Notes: generated from the sequence alone by a model not told the origin. Shown: positions 8,209-16,547, numbered from the stretch's first letter. The stretch: DNA of 30,761 nt from Clostridia bacterium (GCA_026001245.1 BNZR01000007.1:1-30761); one strand, 5' to 3'. Numbers and translations are program-made.

Positions 8209-9189
8209 ATGAACGAGATTCCCATCACGCCTATCTCGCAAAAACCCGTACCGCCGCCAAAGTGGCGCGGCGCAGTCATTGGCGGAGCATTGGCCATTGT
8301 TGTGTTGGCTATTCTGGCCGTTAACAGCATCTACCTGTTAAACTCCGGCCATCAGGCGGTTATCACGCGCTTTGGCGCGTATCAAACCACCGTTGAAACC
8401 ACGGGCCTGCAATTCAAGATTCCCTTTATCGACCGCGCCGATATTATCGATACGGAGAGTATCCTGCGCCTTGAATTCGGCTACCGCACCGCCAGCGACG
8501 GCGGCACCAGCGACGTTACCAACGAGGCCAGTATGCTTACCGGCGACGAAAACCTTGTGCTGGCCGACTGGGCGATTCTTTACCGCGTGGTTAACGCCTA
8601 CAACTATCTGTTTAAGGTAAACGAGCCGGAGAAGACCTTGCGCGTAATCGCGGAGTCAAGCTATCGCCGCGTTGTGGCCAGCCACCCGCTGGACGATATT
8701 TTGACGGATCAAAAGGACGCGATTCAGGCCGAAATTATGATTGATCTGCAACGTATCTGCGACGTTTACGAGCTGGGCGTGCGAATAACCGCCGTACAGC
8801 TGCAGGACGCAATGCCGCCCGACGAGGTTAAGGACGCGTTTTTGGACGTAAGCTCCGCCAAGGAGGAGAAGTCCGCGAAAATCAACGAGGCCAGCAAGTA
8901 CGCCAACGAGCAGCTGCCGCTGGCTCGCGGTCAGGCCGCGCAGTTAGTCAATCAGGCCGAGGCCTATAAGCAACAGCGTATCAACGAGGCGCAGGGTTCT
9001 GTGGCGCGTTACGCGGCTATCGAGGCCGAGTACGCACGCAATCCCGGTATCATGCGCACGCGGCTGTACCTTGAGATGATTCAAGAGGTTCTGCCCAAGG
9101 TCAAGCAGGTGTATTTTGTTGACGCGAACGGGGATACTTTAAAGGTACTGCCCCTTAACGGCAATCTTTTAGGGGGTGCGACCAATTGA
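8209..9189 (+). CDS. hflK: SPFH protein HflK (FtsH protease modulator)
   Basis: 326 residues: short cytosolic tail, one membrane helix (about 24-44), then an SPFH/prohibitin domain beginning NSGHQAVITRFGAYQTTV. The long helical region (about residues 220-280, e.g. KEEKSAKINEASKYANEQL) follows, as in HflK proteins. HflK and HflC form a large membrane cage around FtsH in characterised bacteria. Strong ribosome binding site AGGAGGAG just upstream. Its stop overlaps the TTG start of hflC. FtsH is not in the window. Confidence 0.88.
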   Translation: MNEIPITPISQKPVPPPKWRGAVIGGALAIVVLAILAVNSIYLLNSGHQAVITRFGAYQTTVETTGLQFKIPFIDRADIIDTESILRLEFGYRTASDGGTSDVTNEASMLTGDENLVLADWAILYRVVNAYNYLFKVNEPEKTLRVIAESSYRRVVASHPLDDILTDQKDAIQAEIMIDLQRICDVYELGVRITAVQLQDAMPPDEVKDAFLDVSSAKEEKSAKINEASKYANEQLPLARGQAAQLVNQAEAYKQQRINEAQGSVARYAAIEAEYARNPGIMRTRLYLEMIQEVLPKVKQVYFVDANGDTLKVLPLNGNLLGGATN

Positions 9190-10169
9190 AGAAGTGGATT
9201 ATAGCGGGAGTTGCCGTATTGGCGATTATCATCTTGGCGGGCAACTCGTTTTTTATCCTGCGTGAGGACGAAAGCGCGATTGTGCAACGCTTTGGGCGCA
9301 TTACCTCTATGCACGTGCAGAAATCCGAGGTGGAATCCGAGCAGGCTCTTGCGGCGCAGATGGAGGCTTCGGGCTACGGCTACGTCAAGACCCATGTGGG
9401 CGCGGGCTTAAAGGTCAAGATTCCCTTTATCGACTCGCTGACCAAGTACACGCACAAGTATATGACCTACGACACCACGCCCCGGCAGGTTATCACCAAG
9501 GACAAAAAGAAGCTTACCTTTGACAACAACGCCCAGTGGCGTATCGAAAACCCCGTTATGTTCTACATCGCGGTGCGCAATATCGCCACGGCGCGGGATC
9601 GTATCGACAACATCCTTTACTCGCGCATGAACGACAAGGTGGGTAAAATGGAATCCCACGTGCTTATCACCGACAAGGCCGCCGTTGAGGGCATGCTGCG
9701 CGAGTTGGCCGACGAGGTAAGCGGCGAGTCGTTCAAGGCCTTTGGGGTCGAGGTGGTGGACATTCGTATCAAGCGCACGGATTTGCCGCCGGAAAACTAC
9801 GACAGTATCTACAACCGCATGATTACCGAGCGTAACCGCGTGGCCGCCGAGTACCGCTCGGAGGGCGACGAGGAAGCCATGAAGACCCGCTCACAGACCG
9901 ACCGCGACGTTATAACCATCACCAGCGAGGCCAAGCGTCAGGCTGAGGTGCTAAAGGGCGAGGGCGACGGTCAGGCCGCGCAGATTTTTAACGAGGTGTA
10001 TGGCCGCGACCCCGCGTTCTTCGAGTTTTACAACACGCTGGACGCTTATCGCGCAACCATAAACGGCAGTGCGACGCTGGTTATCCCGGCGGACGCGCCG
10101 TTTGCCAAGTATCTGATGGGCGCGGACATTGCCACGGCTCCGCCGGCACCCCCGGTGGTCACTCCGTAG
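9186..10169 (+). CDS. hflC: SPFH protein HflC (FtsH protease modulator)
   Basis: 327 residues with an N-terminal membrane helix (about 3-23) and an SPFH domain (ILREDESAIVQRFGRI onward). The segment VKIPFIDSLTKYTHKYMTYD and the conserved ARDRIDNILYSRMNDKVG are typical of HflC, as is the helical arm with ITSEAKRQAEVLKGEGDGQAAQIFNEVYGRDP. The start is TTG 9186 overlapping the hflK TGA; AGGGGGTG at about 9171-9178 supports it. HflK and HflC are obligate partners, which fits their overlap. About 35 residues (ESEQALAAQMEASGYGYVKTH) between the first SPFH strands look like an insertion relative to the shorter HflK. Confidence 0.9.
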   Translation: MKKWIIAGVAVLAIIILAGNSFFILREDESAIVQRFGRITSMHVQKSEVESEQALAAQMEASGYGYVKTHVGAGLKVKIPFIDSLTKYTHKYMTYDTTPRQVITKDKKKLTFDNNAQWRIENPVMFYIAVRNIATARDRIDNILYSRMNDKVGKMESHVLITDKAAVEGMLRELADEVSGESFKAFGVEVVDIRIKRTDLPPENYDSIYNRMITERNRVAAEYRSEGDEEAMKTRSQTDRDVITITSEAKRQAEVLKGEGDGQAAQIFNEVYGRDPAFFEFYNTLDAYRATINGSATLVIPADAPFAKYLMGADIATAPPAPPVVTP

Positions 10170-10189
10170 CTTTAAGAGGTGCAATTTGC

Positions 10190-11050
10190 ATGTACGACAT
10201 CATAGTTCTGGGCGGCGGCCCGGCGGGTCTGTCCGCCGCGATATACGCAAAACGGGCGGGTAAAACCGTCCTGGTAATCGAGCGTTTCGCGGCGGGCGGG
10301 CAATTGATGAACACCCCGGATATAGAAAACTACCCCGGCCTTGGCAAGCTTCCCGGTTGGGAGCTGGCCGAAAAGCTGGAGCGTCACGCAAGAGACCTAA
10401 AAGCGGAGCTTTTGCTCGCCACGGCGAGCAGTCTGACTATTGATAACGGCATATTTACGGTTAACGGCGCGTACAAGTCCAAGGCGTTGATTTTCGCCTT
10501 GGGCGCGGCGCGGCGCAGATTAAACTGCGCGGGCGAGGATCAATTCGCGGGGCGCGGCGTGTCCTACTGCGCCACCTGCGACGGCGGCTTTTTCAAGGGC
10601 AAGCCCGTTGTCGTGGTTGGGGGCGGCGACACGGCGTTGGAGGACGCGCGGTATCTTAAGGCGTTGGGCTGTGCTGTAACGCTGGTGCATCGCCGCGAGG
10701 AGTTCCGCACTAAGCAGAGCTACGATTTGTCGGGGATTGCGTTGAAATTGGGGCGGCAGGTTGTTGGTATCGAGGGCGGCCAGAGAGTGGAGCGCGTTAC
10801 GCTTGACAATGGCGAGCGGTTGGACGCTTCCGCGGTGTTTATCGCGGTTGGGGTTGTGCCGAATACGGAGCTGTTGCGCGGGCTTGTGCCGCTTTGCGAA
10901 TCGGGACATGTGGCGGCGGGCGAGGACTGCCGCACGGCTGTGCCGAGATTGTATGTGGCGGGGGACGCGAGAAAAAAGGCGTTGTATCAGGTGGTGACGG
11001 CGGCGGCGGACGGCGCTAACGCGGCTGGCGCGGCTGGTGTGGATCAATAA
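10190..11050 (+). CDS. trxB: Thioredoxin reductase-like flavoprotein
   Basis: NADPH-dependent flavin disulfide reductase of 286 residues. The FAD motif is LGGGPAGLSAAIYAKRAG (7-24), the redox pair is CATC (127-130), the NADPH motif is GGGDTALEDA (144-153) and the phosphate-binding HRREEFR is at 168-174. The C-terminal FAD motif LYVAGDARKKALYQVVTAAADG is also present, so all key residues are intact. It is about 20-25 residues shorter than standard TrxB. It reduces thioredoxin or a thioredoxin-like partner in the cytoplasm; no thioredoxin gene is adjacent. It starts 20 nt after hflC with ribosome binding site AAGAGGTG. Confidence 0.85.
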   Translation: MYDIIVLGGGPAGLSAAIYAKRAGKTVLVIERFAAGGQLMNTPDIENYPGLGKLPGWELAEKLERHARDLKAELLLATASSLTIDNGIFTVNGAYKSKALIFALGAARRRLNCAGEDQFAGRGVSYCATCDGGFFKGKPVVVVGGGDTALEDARYLKALGCAVTLVHRREEFRTKQSYDLSGIALKLGRQVVGIEGGQRVERVTLDNGERLDASAVFIAVGVVPNTELLRGLVPLCESGHVAAGEDCRTAVPRLYVAGDARKKALYQVVTAAADGANAAGAAGVDQ

Positions 11051-11104
11051 TTTAATATCATAACCCGTCCCATGCACTCATATTCTGTCTTGGGGGTGGG
11101 GGAC

Positions 11105-12373
11105 ATGCTGGAGCGGCTTAACGCCGTGCTTTGGGGGCCGCTTATGATGGCGGCGCTTTGCGGCGCGGGGTTGTTTTTTACTTTTAAATCCGGCGGGGTT
11201 TCTTTGAAGCTGGGGTTGATTTTTCGCTCCACCTTGGGCAAAATTTTTACCAAGCCCGCGCCGGGCGGGGTTTCGCCCTTTGGGGCTATGTCTACAGCAC
11301 TCGCCTCCTGCTTGGGGACGGGCAACATCGCGGGGGTTGCGGCGGCCTTGGCCGCGGGCGGGCCGGGCGCGCTGTTTTGGATGTGGGTGGCCGCGTTTTT
11401 AAGCATGGCCACTAAGTACGCCGAGGTCACCTTGGCCGTGCGTTTCCGCGTCAAGCGGGGCGGGGTTTGGCGCGGCGGGCCTATGTATTATATGGAGCGC
11501 GGGTTGAAATGCAAGCCGTTGGCGGTCACGTTCGCGGCGATTTGCCTTGTGGCAACCTTGGGGACGGGGAACTTTACGCAGATAGGCGCGATGTCCGCCG
11601 CTATGGACGAGGCCTTTGGTTTGCATCCGCTGACCGTGGGAATTTTCGCGGCGTTGCTTATCGCGCCCGCGCTTTTGAAAGGTATCGGCGGGGTGGCAAA
11701 AGTCGCCGAAAAACTTGTTCCCGCCGCGTCTTTGCTTTACATATCGGGGACTGTGGTTTTAATCGCGGCGAATTTTGGCGGGGTTTTGCCCGCTTTGGAG
11801 AGCATTGTCAAGTCGGCCTTTGGGCTTCAGCCCGCGCTGGGCGGCGGGATTGGCTTCGGCGTGGCTACGGCTATGCGCTTTGGATTGTCACGCGGGGTGT
11901 TTTCTAACGAGGCGGGCATGGGGACGTCGCCCATAGCCCACGCCGCCGCCGAGACGGACAGCCCCGCCAAGCAGGGTCTTTGGGGCGCGATGGAGGTGTT
12001 TTTGGACACCTTGGTGATGTGTACCCTCACCGGCTTGGCGATTTTGGTCAGCGGGGCGGGGTCGGCCGGTGCGGCGTTTGCCACGGTTTTCGGGGCGGCG
12101 GGGCATGGCTTTGTGGCGATAAGCCTGTCTCTGTTCGCTATCGCCAGCGTTATGGGCTGGTCTTGCTACGGCGAGGCCTGCGCGGTTTATTTATTCGGCG
12201 ACCGCAGGACTCCCGTTACGGTCTATCGCATGCTGTATCTTGCGGCGGTACCCGTTGGGGCGATAATCGGAATGGAGCGCGTGTGGGCGTTTGCGGACTT
12301 GATGAACGGCATGATGATTGTGCCGAATGTTGTCGCGGCGCTACTGCTGGCGCGGTTTATCCCTCGTTCATAA
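11105..12373 (+). CDS. Sodium:alanine/glycine symporter (AGCS family)
   Basis: Multi-pass amino acid:cation symporter, 422 residues from ATG 11105. I prefer this start over 11072 because family proteins begin close to the motif LERLNAVLWGP, and GGGGG at 11092-11096 is a suitable ribosome binding site. Family signatures are GAMSTALASCLGTGNIAGVAAAL, MATKYAEVTLAVRFR, GGPMYYMERGL, GTGNFTQIGAM, SNEAGMGTSPIAHAAAETDSP (split across the central helices) and VMGWSCYGEACAVYLFG. The probable substrate is alanine or glycine with Na+. It closes the metA-to-trxB run, 54 nt after trxB; no terminator is visible between it and the next cluster. Confidence 0.92.
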   Translation: MLERLNAVLWGPLMMAALCGAGLFFTFKSGGVSLKLGLIFRSTLGKIFTKPAPGGVSPFGAMSTALASCLGTGNIAGVAAALAAGGPGALFWMWVAAFLSMATKYAEVTLAVRFRVKRGGVWRGGPMYYMERGLKCKPLAVTFAAICLVATLGTGNFTQIGAMSAAMDEAFGLHPLTVGIFAALLIAPALLKGIGGVAKVAEKLVPAASLLYISGTVVLIAANFGGVLPALESIVKSAFGLQPALGGGIGFGVATAMRFGLSRGVFSNEAGMGTSPIAHAAAETDSPAKQGLWGAMEVFLDTLVMCTLTGLAILVSGAGSAGAAFATVFGAAGHGFVAISLSLFAIASVMGWSCYGEACAVYLFGDRRTPVTVYRMLYLAAVPVGAIIGMERVWAFADLMNGMMIVPNVVAALLLARFIPRS

Positions 12374-12402
12374 AAAGTTAACAATTTGCCTCACGCAATT
12401 TT

Positions 12403-12438
12403 CCCCCTTTCGCTGTATGATGGGTACACGAAAGGGGG
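12403..12438. promoter_or_regulatory. Perfect palindrome covering the island's first ribosome binding site
   Basis: Ten-base arms (12403-12412 and 12429-12438) are perfect inverted repeats around a 16-nt centre. The right arm contains the ribosome binding site AAGGGGGTG of the first island gene. As RNA it would hide that site. As DNA it could be an operator, since a TATGAT -10-like hexamer (12416-12421) sits in the centre, though I see no good -35 at the right distance. Confidence 0.5.
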
Positions 12439-12446
12439 TGAAATTT

Positions 12447-12677
12447 TTGGATAAGCGCGAGCGATACCACGAGCTGGTTACCGGCGAGTTCCGCGAAATC
12501 TATGAGGAGGAGCTGGCGCGGGTAGCCGAGGAGGCGCGGGCGGCGGTGCGTCCCGCCGAGAACGCGTTGCTTGGCCGGGGCGGCACTACCGTGCGGGCGG
12601 ACGCGTCAAAGCTGACCGCCAAGGAGCGCGCCGAGCTTGCCCGCAAGGCCGCAAGGGGAGAACGAGTGACCATCTAA
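12447..12677 (+). CDS. Small helical phage protein, possible capsid scaffold
   Basis: 76 residues from TTG 12447, chosen because AAGGGGGTG lies 6 nt upstream and the reading frame before it has no such site. It is highly charged and predicted almost fully helical (REIYEEELARVAEEARAA), with a C-terminal motif TAKERAELARKAARGERVTI. I do not recognise the family by name. Its place immediately before the capsid gene, its size and its helical, charged composition fit a scaffold or capsid-assembly protein. That is an inference from position. It could also be a truncated remnant of a longer scaffold. Confidence 0.55.
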   Translation: MDKRERYHELVTGEFREIYEEELARVAEEARAAVRPAENALLGRGGTTVRADASKLTAKERAELARKAARGERVTI

Positions 12678-12711
12678 AAATCCGAAAAACGAAATGGGAG
12701 GAAGAAAAAAC

Positions 12712-13668
12712 ATGCCTACTAACACAACGGCACAGATCCAGTACGGCGACGGCGAGCAAGCCGTGCGCACCTATTACTCCGACTATCTGACGGACGTGGC
12801 AACCCCGAAGCTGGTGCATGATCAGTTCGGGCAGGTTATCAACGTCCCCGACGCGGGCGCGAAGACCATCGAGTTCCGCAAGTACGAGCCGCTGGACAAA
12901 AGTACCGCGCCGCTTACCGAGGGGGTCACGCCCGACGGGCAACAGCTTAGCGTAAGCGTAGTCAGCACGGACGTGAACCAGTACGGCGGGTTTATCGAGC
13001 TATCCGACACGCTGGTGCTGGACAGCTTGGACAACAATCTTGTTCAGGCAACAAAACTGCTGGGGAATCAGGCCGGGGCGACGCTGGACACCATCACCCG
13101 CGAGGTGCTAAACGGCGGCACCAACGTGCAATACGGCAACGGGGTTAAAACTACCCGCGCATCGCTGGCGGCGACGGATGTTCTTACCGTAAACGCTATC
13201 CGCGTTGCGGTGCGCACCTTGAAGAATCAGAACGCGGAGAAAATCGACGGGGCTTATGTGGCGATTATCCACCCCGACGTGGCGTTTGATTTGATGAGCG
13301 ACTCGGCTTGGCAAAACCCGCACATCTATGCTGACACCGAGAATCTGTATTCCGGCGAGATTGGCCGTATCGCGGGGGTTCGCTTTGTCGAGACCACCGA
13401 GGCCAAGAAGTTTGTCGGCGCGGGGGCGGGCGACCGCGACGTGTACTCCACGCTTATCCTTGCCGACAACGCCTACGGGGTTACCGGCACCGACGGCGGC
13501 GGTTTGCAGATTATCATCAAGCAGTTGGGGTCTGGCGGCACGGGCGACCCGCTGAACCAACGCGCAAGCTGCGGCTGGAAAGCCTACAAGGCCGCCGAGC
13601 GCCTAGTCGAGCAGTACATGGTGCGCGTTGAGACCACCGCTTCCGTTAACAACGGCGAGGATAACTGA
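12712..13668 (+). CDS. N4-gp56 family major capsid protein
   Basis: 318 residues from ATG 12712 (ribosome binding site GGGAGG at about 12695). The region YYSDYLTDVATPKLVHDQFGQ, KTIEFRKYEPLDKSTAPLTEGVTPDG and the later VAIIHPDVAFDLMSD and YSGEIGRIAGVRFVETTEAK are characteristic of the HK97-fold N4-gp56 capsid family found in Clostridia phages and prophages. The C-terminal stretch LNQRASCGWKAYKAAERL is also typical. The frame is intact and of normal length. No protease, portal or terminase accompanies it, which is abnormal for a capsid gene in a working prophage. Confidence 0.9.
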   Translation: MPTNTTAQIQYGDGEQAVRTYYSDYLTDVATPKLVHDQFGQVINVPDAGAKTIEFRKYEPLDKSTAPLTEGVTPDGQQLSVSVVSTDVNQYGGFIELSDTLVLDSLDNNLVQATKLLGNQAGATLDTITREVLNGGTNVQYGNGVKTTRASLAATDVLTVNAIRVAVRTLKNQNAEKIDGAYVAIIHPDVAFDLMSDSAWQNPHIYADTENLYSGEIGRIAGVRFVETTEAKKFVGAGAGDRDVYSTLILADNAYGVTGTDGGGLQIIIKQLGSGGTGDPLNQRASCGWKAYKAAERLVEQYMVRVETTASVNNGEDN

Positions 13669-13670
13669 CT

Positions 13671-13892
13671 ATGAACACAAACGAGTTGGTAGAGCTTCGG
13701 CTGTTCCGCGACAACGGACGCTATAAAAGCGATCTGTTCGTGGGGGTTAACGGCAAGACGTGGCGAATCAAGCGCGGCGAGACCGTCCGTGTGCCGTCCT
13801 ATGTCAAAGAGGTTGTCGAGCGGCAGATTGAGCAGGACAACCGGGCGGCCGAGCTGATGGCGCAGCTTAGTCAGATAGCGGATAACGGATAA
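13671..13892 (+). CDS. Small phage-island protein of unknown function
   Basis: 73 residues, starting 3 nt after the capsid stop. It has a beta-rich N-terminal half (ELRLFRDNGRYKSDLFVGVNGKTWRIKRGETVRVP) and a helical C-terminal half (YVKEVVERQIEQDNRAAELMAQL). I do not recognise the family. The tight spacing after the capsid gene and the small size resemble capsid decoration or head-completion proteins, but the sequence alone does not show this. The ribosome binding site is weak (GAGGA), consistent with coupling to capsid translation. Confidence 0.65.
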   Translation: MNTNELVELRLFRDNGRYKSDLFVGVNGKTWRIKRGETVRVPSYVKEVVERQIEQDNRAAELMAQLSQIADNG

Positions 13893-13904
13893 CAGATTAC
13901 AGAT

Positions 13905-13941
13905 ATGGAAGCGGGGGCGATTTTTTCTCCCCCGTTTCCAT
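13905..13941 (+). other. Strong intercistronic hairpin after the capsid unit
   Basis: Arms 13905-13917 and 13929-13941 pair over 13 bases with one G-U pair and an 11-nt loop that carries six T. No T-run follows, so it is not a standard terminator. It more likely acts as an RNA processing or stability element that would favour capsid mRNA over the downstream genes. Confidence 0.6.
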
Positions 13942-13956
13942 TGAAAGGGGGAGACT

Positions 13957-15018
13957 ATGAGGACTATCAATGTTGCTGTTGGCGGGCAGTTTGCCCGGTG
14001 CGACAGCAAGAATGCCGGGGTTCAGGGGGAGTATCACGAGACGCGGCTGCATTTGGTTTTCGGCAATGATTGGTTGAATTACGGCAAGCGGATCGTTTGG
14101 CGGGACGCGCACGGCCAGAACCCCATCGCCTTGCCGCTTGCGGGGCAGGAAGCTTATTCTTTTATCCCGGCGGAGGCTTTGGCGGTTCCGGGTTGGTGTA
14201 CGTTTACTATCGAGGGCTTGCATAACGGCTCTGTGGCGTTGACCGCGTTCGAGCGATTGCAGGTTGCGGCGGCCATAAACTACAACGCGCCGGAGGTGGT
14301 TACGCCGGATCAGGCCTTGCAGATTTTGGAGCAGGTGGAGGCCGCGCCTACTATTATAATCAACAATTTGTATAGCAGTCAAGGCACGGCGGCGGATTTG
14401 GTGGTTAACCGACTGCGTACGGATGCGGACAAGCCTTGGAAGTACCTGGACGAGAATCTGTCCAACTGTTACTACCACAACATTTACGGCATCAACGACG
14501 ATTGGATTGAGGCCGTTTACGCGGGGCCGGACACCGAGCAGTGGGAAAACGCGGACGGCGAGCCGATTTGGTGGAAATCCGGCGTCGTTGGCGGCACGTT
14601 CACCACGGACGAGGAGCTGTCACTGGACGGCGACGGCAACCCCACGCCCGTTATCGTGTACAAGTACGCCGAGCATATCAAGGCCGCCACGGGGTTTAAG
14701 CAGATACCCGCTTCGTGGTCGCCGGGCGGCATGGTAAGTCTGCCGCTTATGGTGCTGGGCGAGGGCGACCAGAACGGGCGCAGTAAGGCGCAGATATTCA
14801 AGGACCCCAACGGGCTGTGCATAGAGTTTTTGGCGCACAACGGCCAGACGCACCATATCCGCATAGACGACGACGGGATCGAGCTAAAGGGCCTTAAACG
14901 CGCCAGTCTGGCGAACGGGACGGGGACGGAGACTGCCGCCGATTGGTTCAGCATTACGCAACCGGGCATGCTGTTTGCGGGCGACAGCACGGAATTTTCC
15001 GTAACATCCGTGACATAG
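13957..15018 (+). CDS. Putative phage structural (baseplate or appendage) protein
   Basis: 353 residues with AGGGGGAG ribosome binding site. The N-terminal domain (about 1-100: TINVAVGGQFARCDSKNAGVQGEYHETRLHLVF and FTIEGLHNGSVALTAFERLQVA) has the layout of an N-terminal beta-domain of tail-appendage or baseplate upper proteins. A short helical connector follows (TPDQALQILEQVEAA), then a C-terminal beta-rich part ending in LSQPG-like repeats of strands. There are no enzyme motifs and no signal peptide. The structural role is inferred from domain layout and from the neighbouring capsid and holin genes; the exact family is not certain. Confidence 0.55.
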   Translation: MRTINVAVGGQFARCDSKNAGVQGEYHETRLHLVFGNDWLNYGKRIVWRDAHGQNPIALPLAGQEAYSFIPAEALAVPGWCTFTIEGLHNGSVALTAFERLQVAAAINYNAPEVVTPDQALQILEQVEAAPTIIINNLYSSQGTAADLVVNRLRTDADKPWKYLDENLSNCYYHNIYGINDDWIEAVYAGPDTEQWENADGEPIWWKSGVVGGTFTTDEELSLDGDGNPTPVIVYKYAEHIKAATGFKQIPASWSPGGMVSLPLMVLGEGDQNGRSKAQIFKDPNGLCIEFLAHNGQTHHIRIDDDGIELKGLKRASLANGTGTETAADWFSITQPGMLFAGDSTEFSVTSVT

Positions 15019-15036
15019 AGAGGGGAGAAGTTAAAA

Positions 15037-15786
15037 ATGGCACTATACACCTACACCTTTGACCAAAGCTTGCACGTTCAGGGCAGCAACACCATCGCGG
15101 TTCGCCTGACCGAGCTGAGCCTAGCCGCCCGCACCGGGATTATGAGCTGGCTTAACGGCCTGAATTTCCCTTGGGCGACTGTTACCCAGACCTCAAACGG
15201 AGCGTGGTCGTACATCAACATCGCGGGGCGCGGCGAGATTAAAATGATTATCTCGAACGCCCCGACAACCACACTTGCGATTCGCTACCGCGTTTTAAAT
15301 TCAGCCGGGACGCAACAGGACACCTCGGACTTTACGGTCAACGCGAATGGCGCGGATGTTCGCGTTGCGTTTAAGCTTACGCTTAGCGTGACCGCGCACT
15401 CGTTTATGATGCAGACCAAAAATCTGAACACCGGCAACACACTGCTTAGTCCGTTGCTGTTTAAGTCGGACAAGGTTTACGGCCAAGCCGTGGGGCAGTT
15501 TGCCCCGGACTTTTGGATGATGCTGCACTCCGGCGGCACCATGGCCGGCAACGGCAACACCAGTTTGGTCGCGCACTCGATGAAGACCTCGTACTTTGAC
15601 CCGCAGATGATAGTCGGCACGCCGGGGCTTATCGCGCAGACCGAGGGCGGCGCGCCCATGGCGGTAAGCAAGGCCTTTTTGAAAGTCCCAATCGCGCTGA
15701 CAACGGGCGGTTTCACCTACAACGCGCTGGGGCATACCTGGATTATCATGGACGGCTCGACAAACACGCTGGCGCTGTGGGAATAG
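15037..15786 (+). CDS. Beta-rich phage-island protein of unknown function
   Basis: 249 residues, ribosome binding site GAGGGGAG. Composition is rich in Thr, Asn, Gly and Ser, with alternating hydrophobic residues typical of beta sheets (e.g. TLAIRYRVLNSAGTQQDTSDF, AFKLTLSVTAHSFMM). No signal peptide, membrane segment or catalytic motif is seen. It lies between the putative appendage protein and the holin, where tail fibre or host-recognition proteins often sit. That role is an inference only. Confidence 0.6.
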   Translation: MALYTYTFDQSLHVQGSNTIAVRLTELSLAARTGIMSWLNGLNFPWATVTQTSNGAWSYINIAGRGEIKMIISNAPTTTLAIRYRVLNSAGTQQDTSDFTVNANGADVRVAFKLTLSVTAHSFMMQTKNLNTGNTLLSPLLFKSDKVYGQAVGQFAPDFWMMLHSGGTMAGNGNTSLVAHSMKTSYFDPQMIVGTPGLIAQTEGGAPMAVSKAFLKVPIALTTGGFTYNALGHTWIIMDGSTNTLALWE

Positions 15787-15796
15787 GGGGCGTGCT

Positions 15797-16189
15797 ATGA
15801 GAGGATTGTGTATTGTCCCCGCGGGGATCGGGGCGTTTTTGGGGGCTTTTTTCGGCGGCTGGGACGGGTTTTTGTACGTGCTTATCGCGCTGGTGGTGAC
15901 AGACTACGTAACGGGCGTTATGAGCGCGGCGGCAAGCGGCGAGCTGTCCAGCGCGGTGGGGTTTCGCGGGATATTCAAGAAGCTGTGCATTTTTATCTTG
16001 GTGGGGGCTTCTAATATTATCGACGTGCATATAATCGGCGCGGGCGAGGTTTTGCGAACCACGGCCATAATGTTTTACATCGCCAACGAGGGCATATCGC
16101 TGTTGGAAAACGCCGCAAGCTTGGGGTTGCCCGTGCCGCGCAGACTGACGGATATGCTAAAGCAACTAAAGTCAAAGGAGGATGAGTAA
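15797..16189 (+). CDS. Phage holin family protein (TcdE/Cph1-like)
   Basis: 130-residue membrane protein with about three to four hydrophobic segments and a charged C-terminus (KQLKSKEDE). The pattern DGFLYVLIALVVTDYVTGVMSAAASGELSS, then GFRGIFKKLCIFILVGASNIID and the late NEGISLLENAASLGLPVP is characteristic of the Clostridium-type holin family (Phage_holin_4). Holins of this family either open the membrane for endolysin or export proteins lacking signal peptides, as TcdE does for clostridial toxins. No endolysin gene accompanies it here, which weakens a simple lysis role. Confidence 0.9.
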   Translation: MRGLCIVPAGIGAFLGAFFGGWDGFLYVLIALVVTDYVTGVMSAAASGELSSAVGFRGIFKKLCIFILVGASNIIDVHIIGAGEVLRTTAIMFYIANEGISLLENAASLGLPVPRRLTDMLKQLKSKEDE

Positions 16190-16190
16190 T

Positions 16191-16544
16191 TTGCCTTCGA
16201 TAAATCAGGTTATCGGCCGCGGGGCGCAGATACGCGCAAGCCAAGCCCCGGACAAGACGCTTGCGTCATGGCTTATCGAGCTGGACGGCAGGTTGAACAA
16301 CGAGGTATTCGGCGGCAACGGGTCGCCGCCCGAAAGCTTTCCGGAGGACATGGACAAGCCGCTGTTGGTGGACGCGCCCTACGACAAAATCTACGACCTG
16401 TACCTTGTGTCCCGCTCGGATTTTTTGCGGCAGGATTACGTAAGCTTTCAGGTGTCCGACGCGCAATTTAGCGCGGCGGAAGCAGAGTTCCGCCGCGCTA
16501 ACGTAAGACAGCCGTCTTCGGGTAAATTCAAAGGGGTCTGCTAG
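16191..16544 (+). CDS. Phage-island protein of unknown function
   Basis: 117 residues from TTG 16191. The ATG at 16182 directly abuts the ribosome binding site AAAGGAGG (16174-16181) with no spacing, whereas the TTG sits 9 nt after it, so I prefer the TTG. The C-terminal half (YDKIYDLYLVSRSDFLRQDY, then QFSAAEAEFRRANVRQ) has the repeating aromatic and acidic pattern of small proteins often seen in Clostridia siphophage head regions, but I cannot name the family. It is the last gene of the island, ending 3 nt before the convergent LCP stop codon. Confidence 0.65.
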   Translation: MPSINQVIGRGAQIRASQAPDKTLASWLIELDGRLNNEVFGGNGSPPESFPEDMDKPLLVDAPYDKIYDLYLVSRSDFLRQDYVSFQVSDAQFSAAEAEFRRANVRQPSSGKFKGVC

Positions 16545-16547
16545 AGG

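Noticed and set aside
12318..12446. Longer N-terminus for the scaffold-like gene
   Set aside because: It would overlap the symporter gene and lacks a ribosome binding site; TTG 12447 is well supported.
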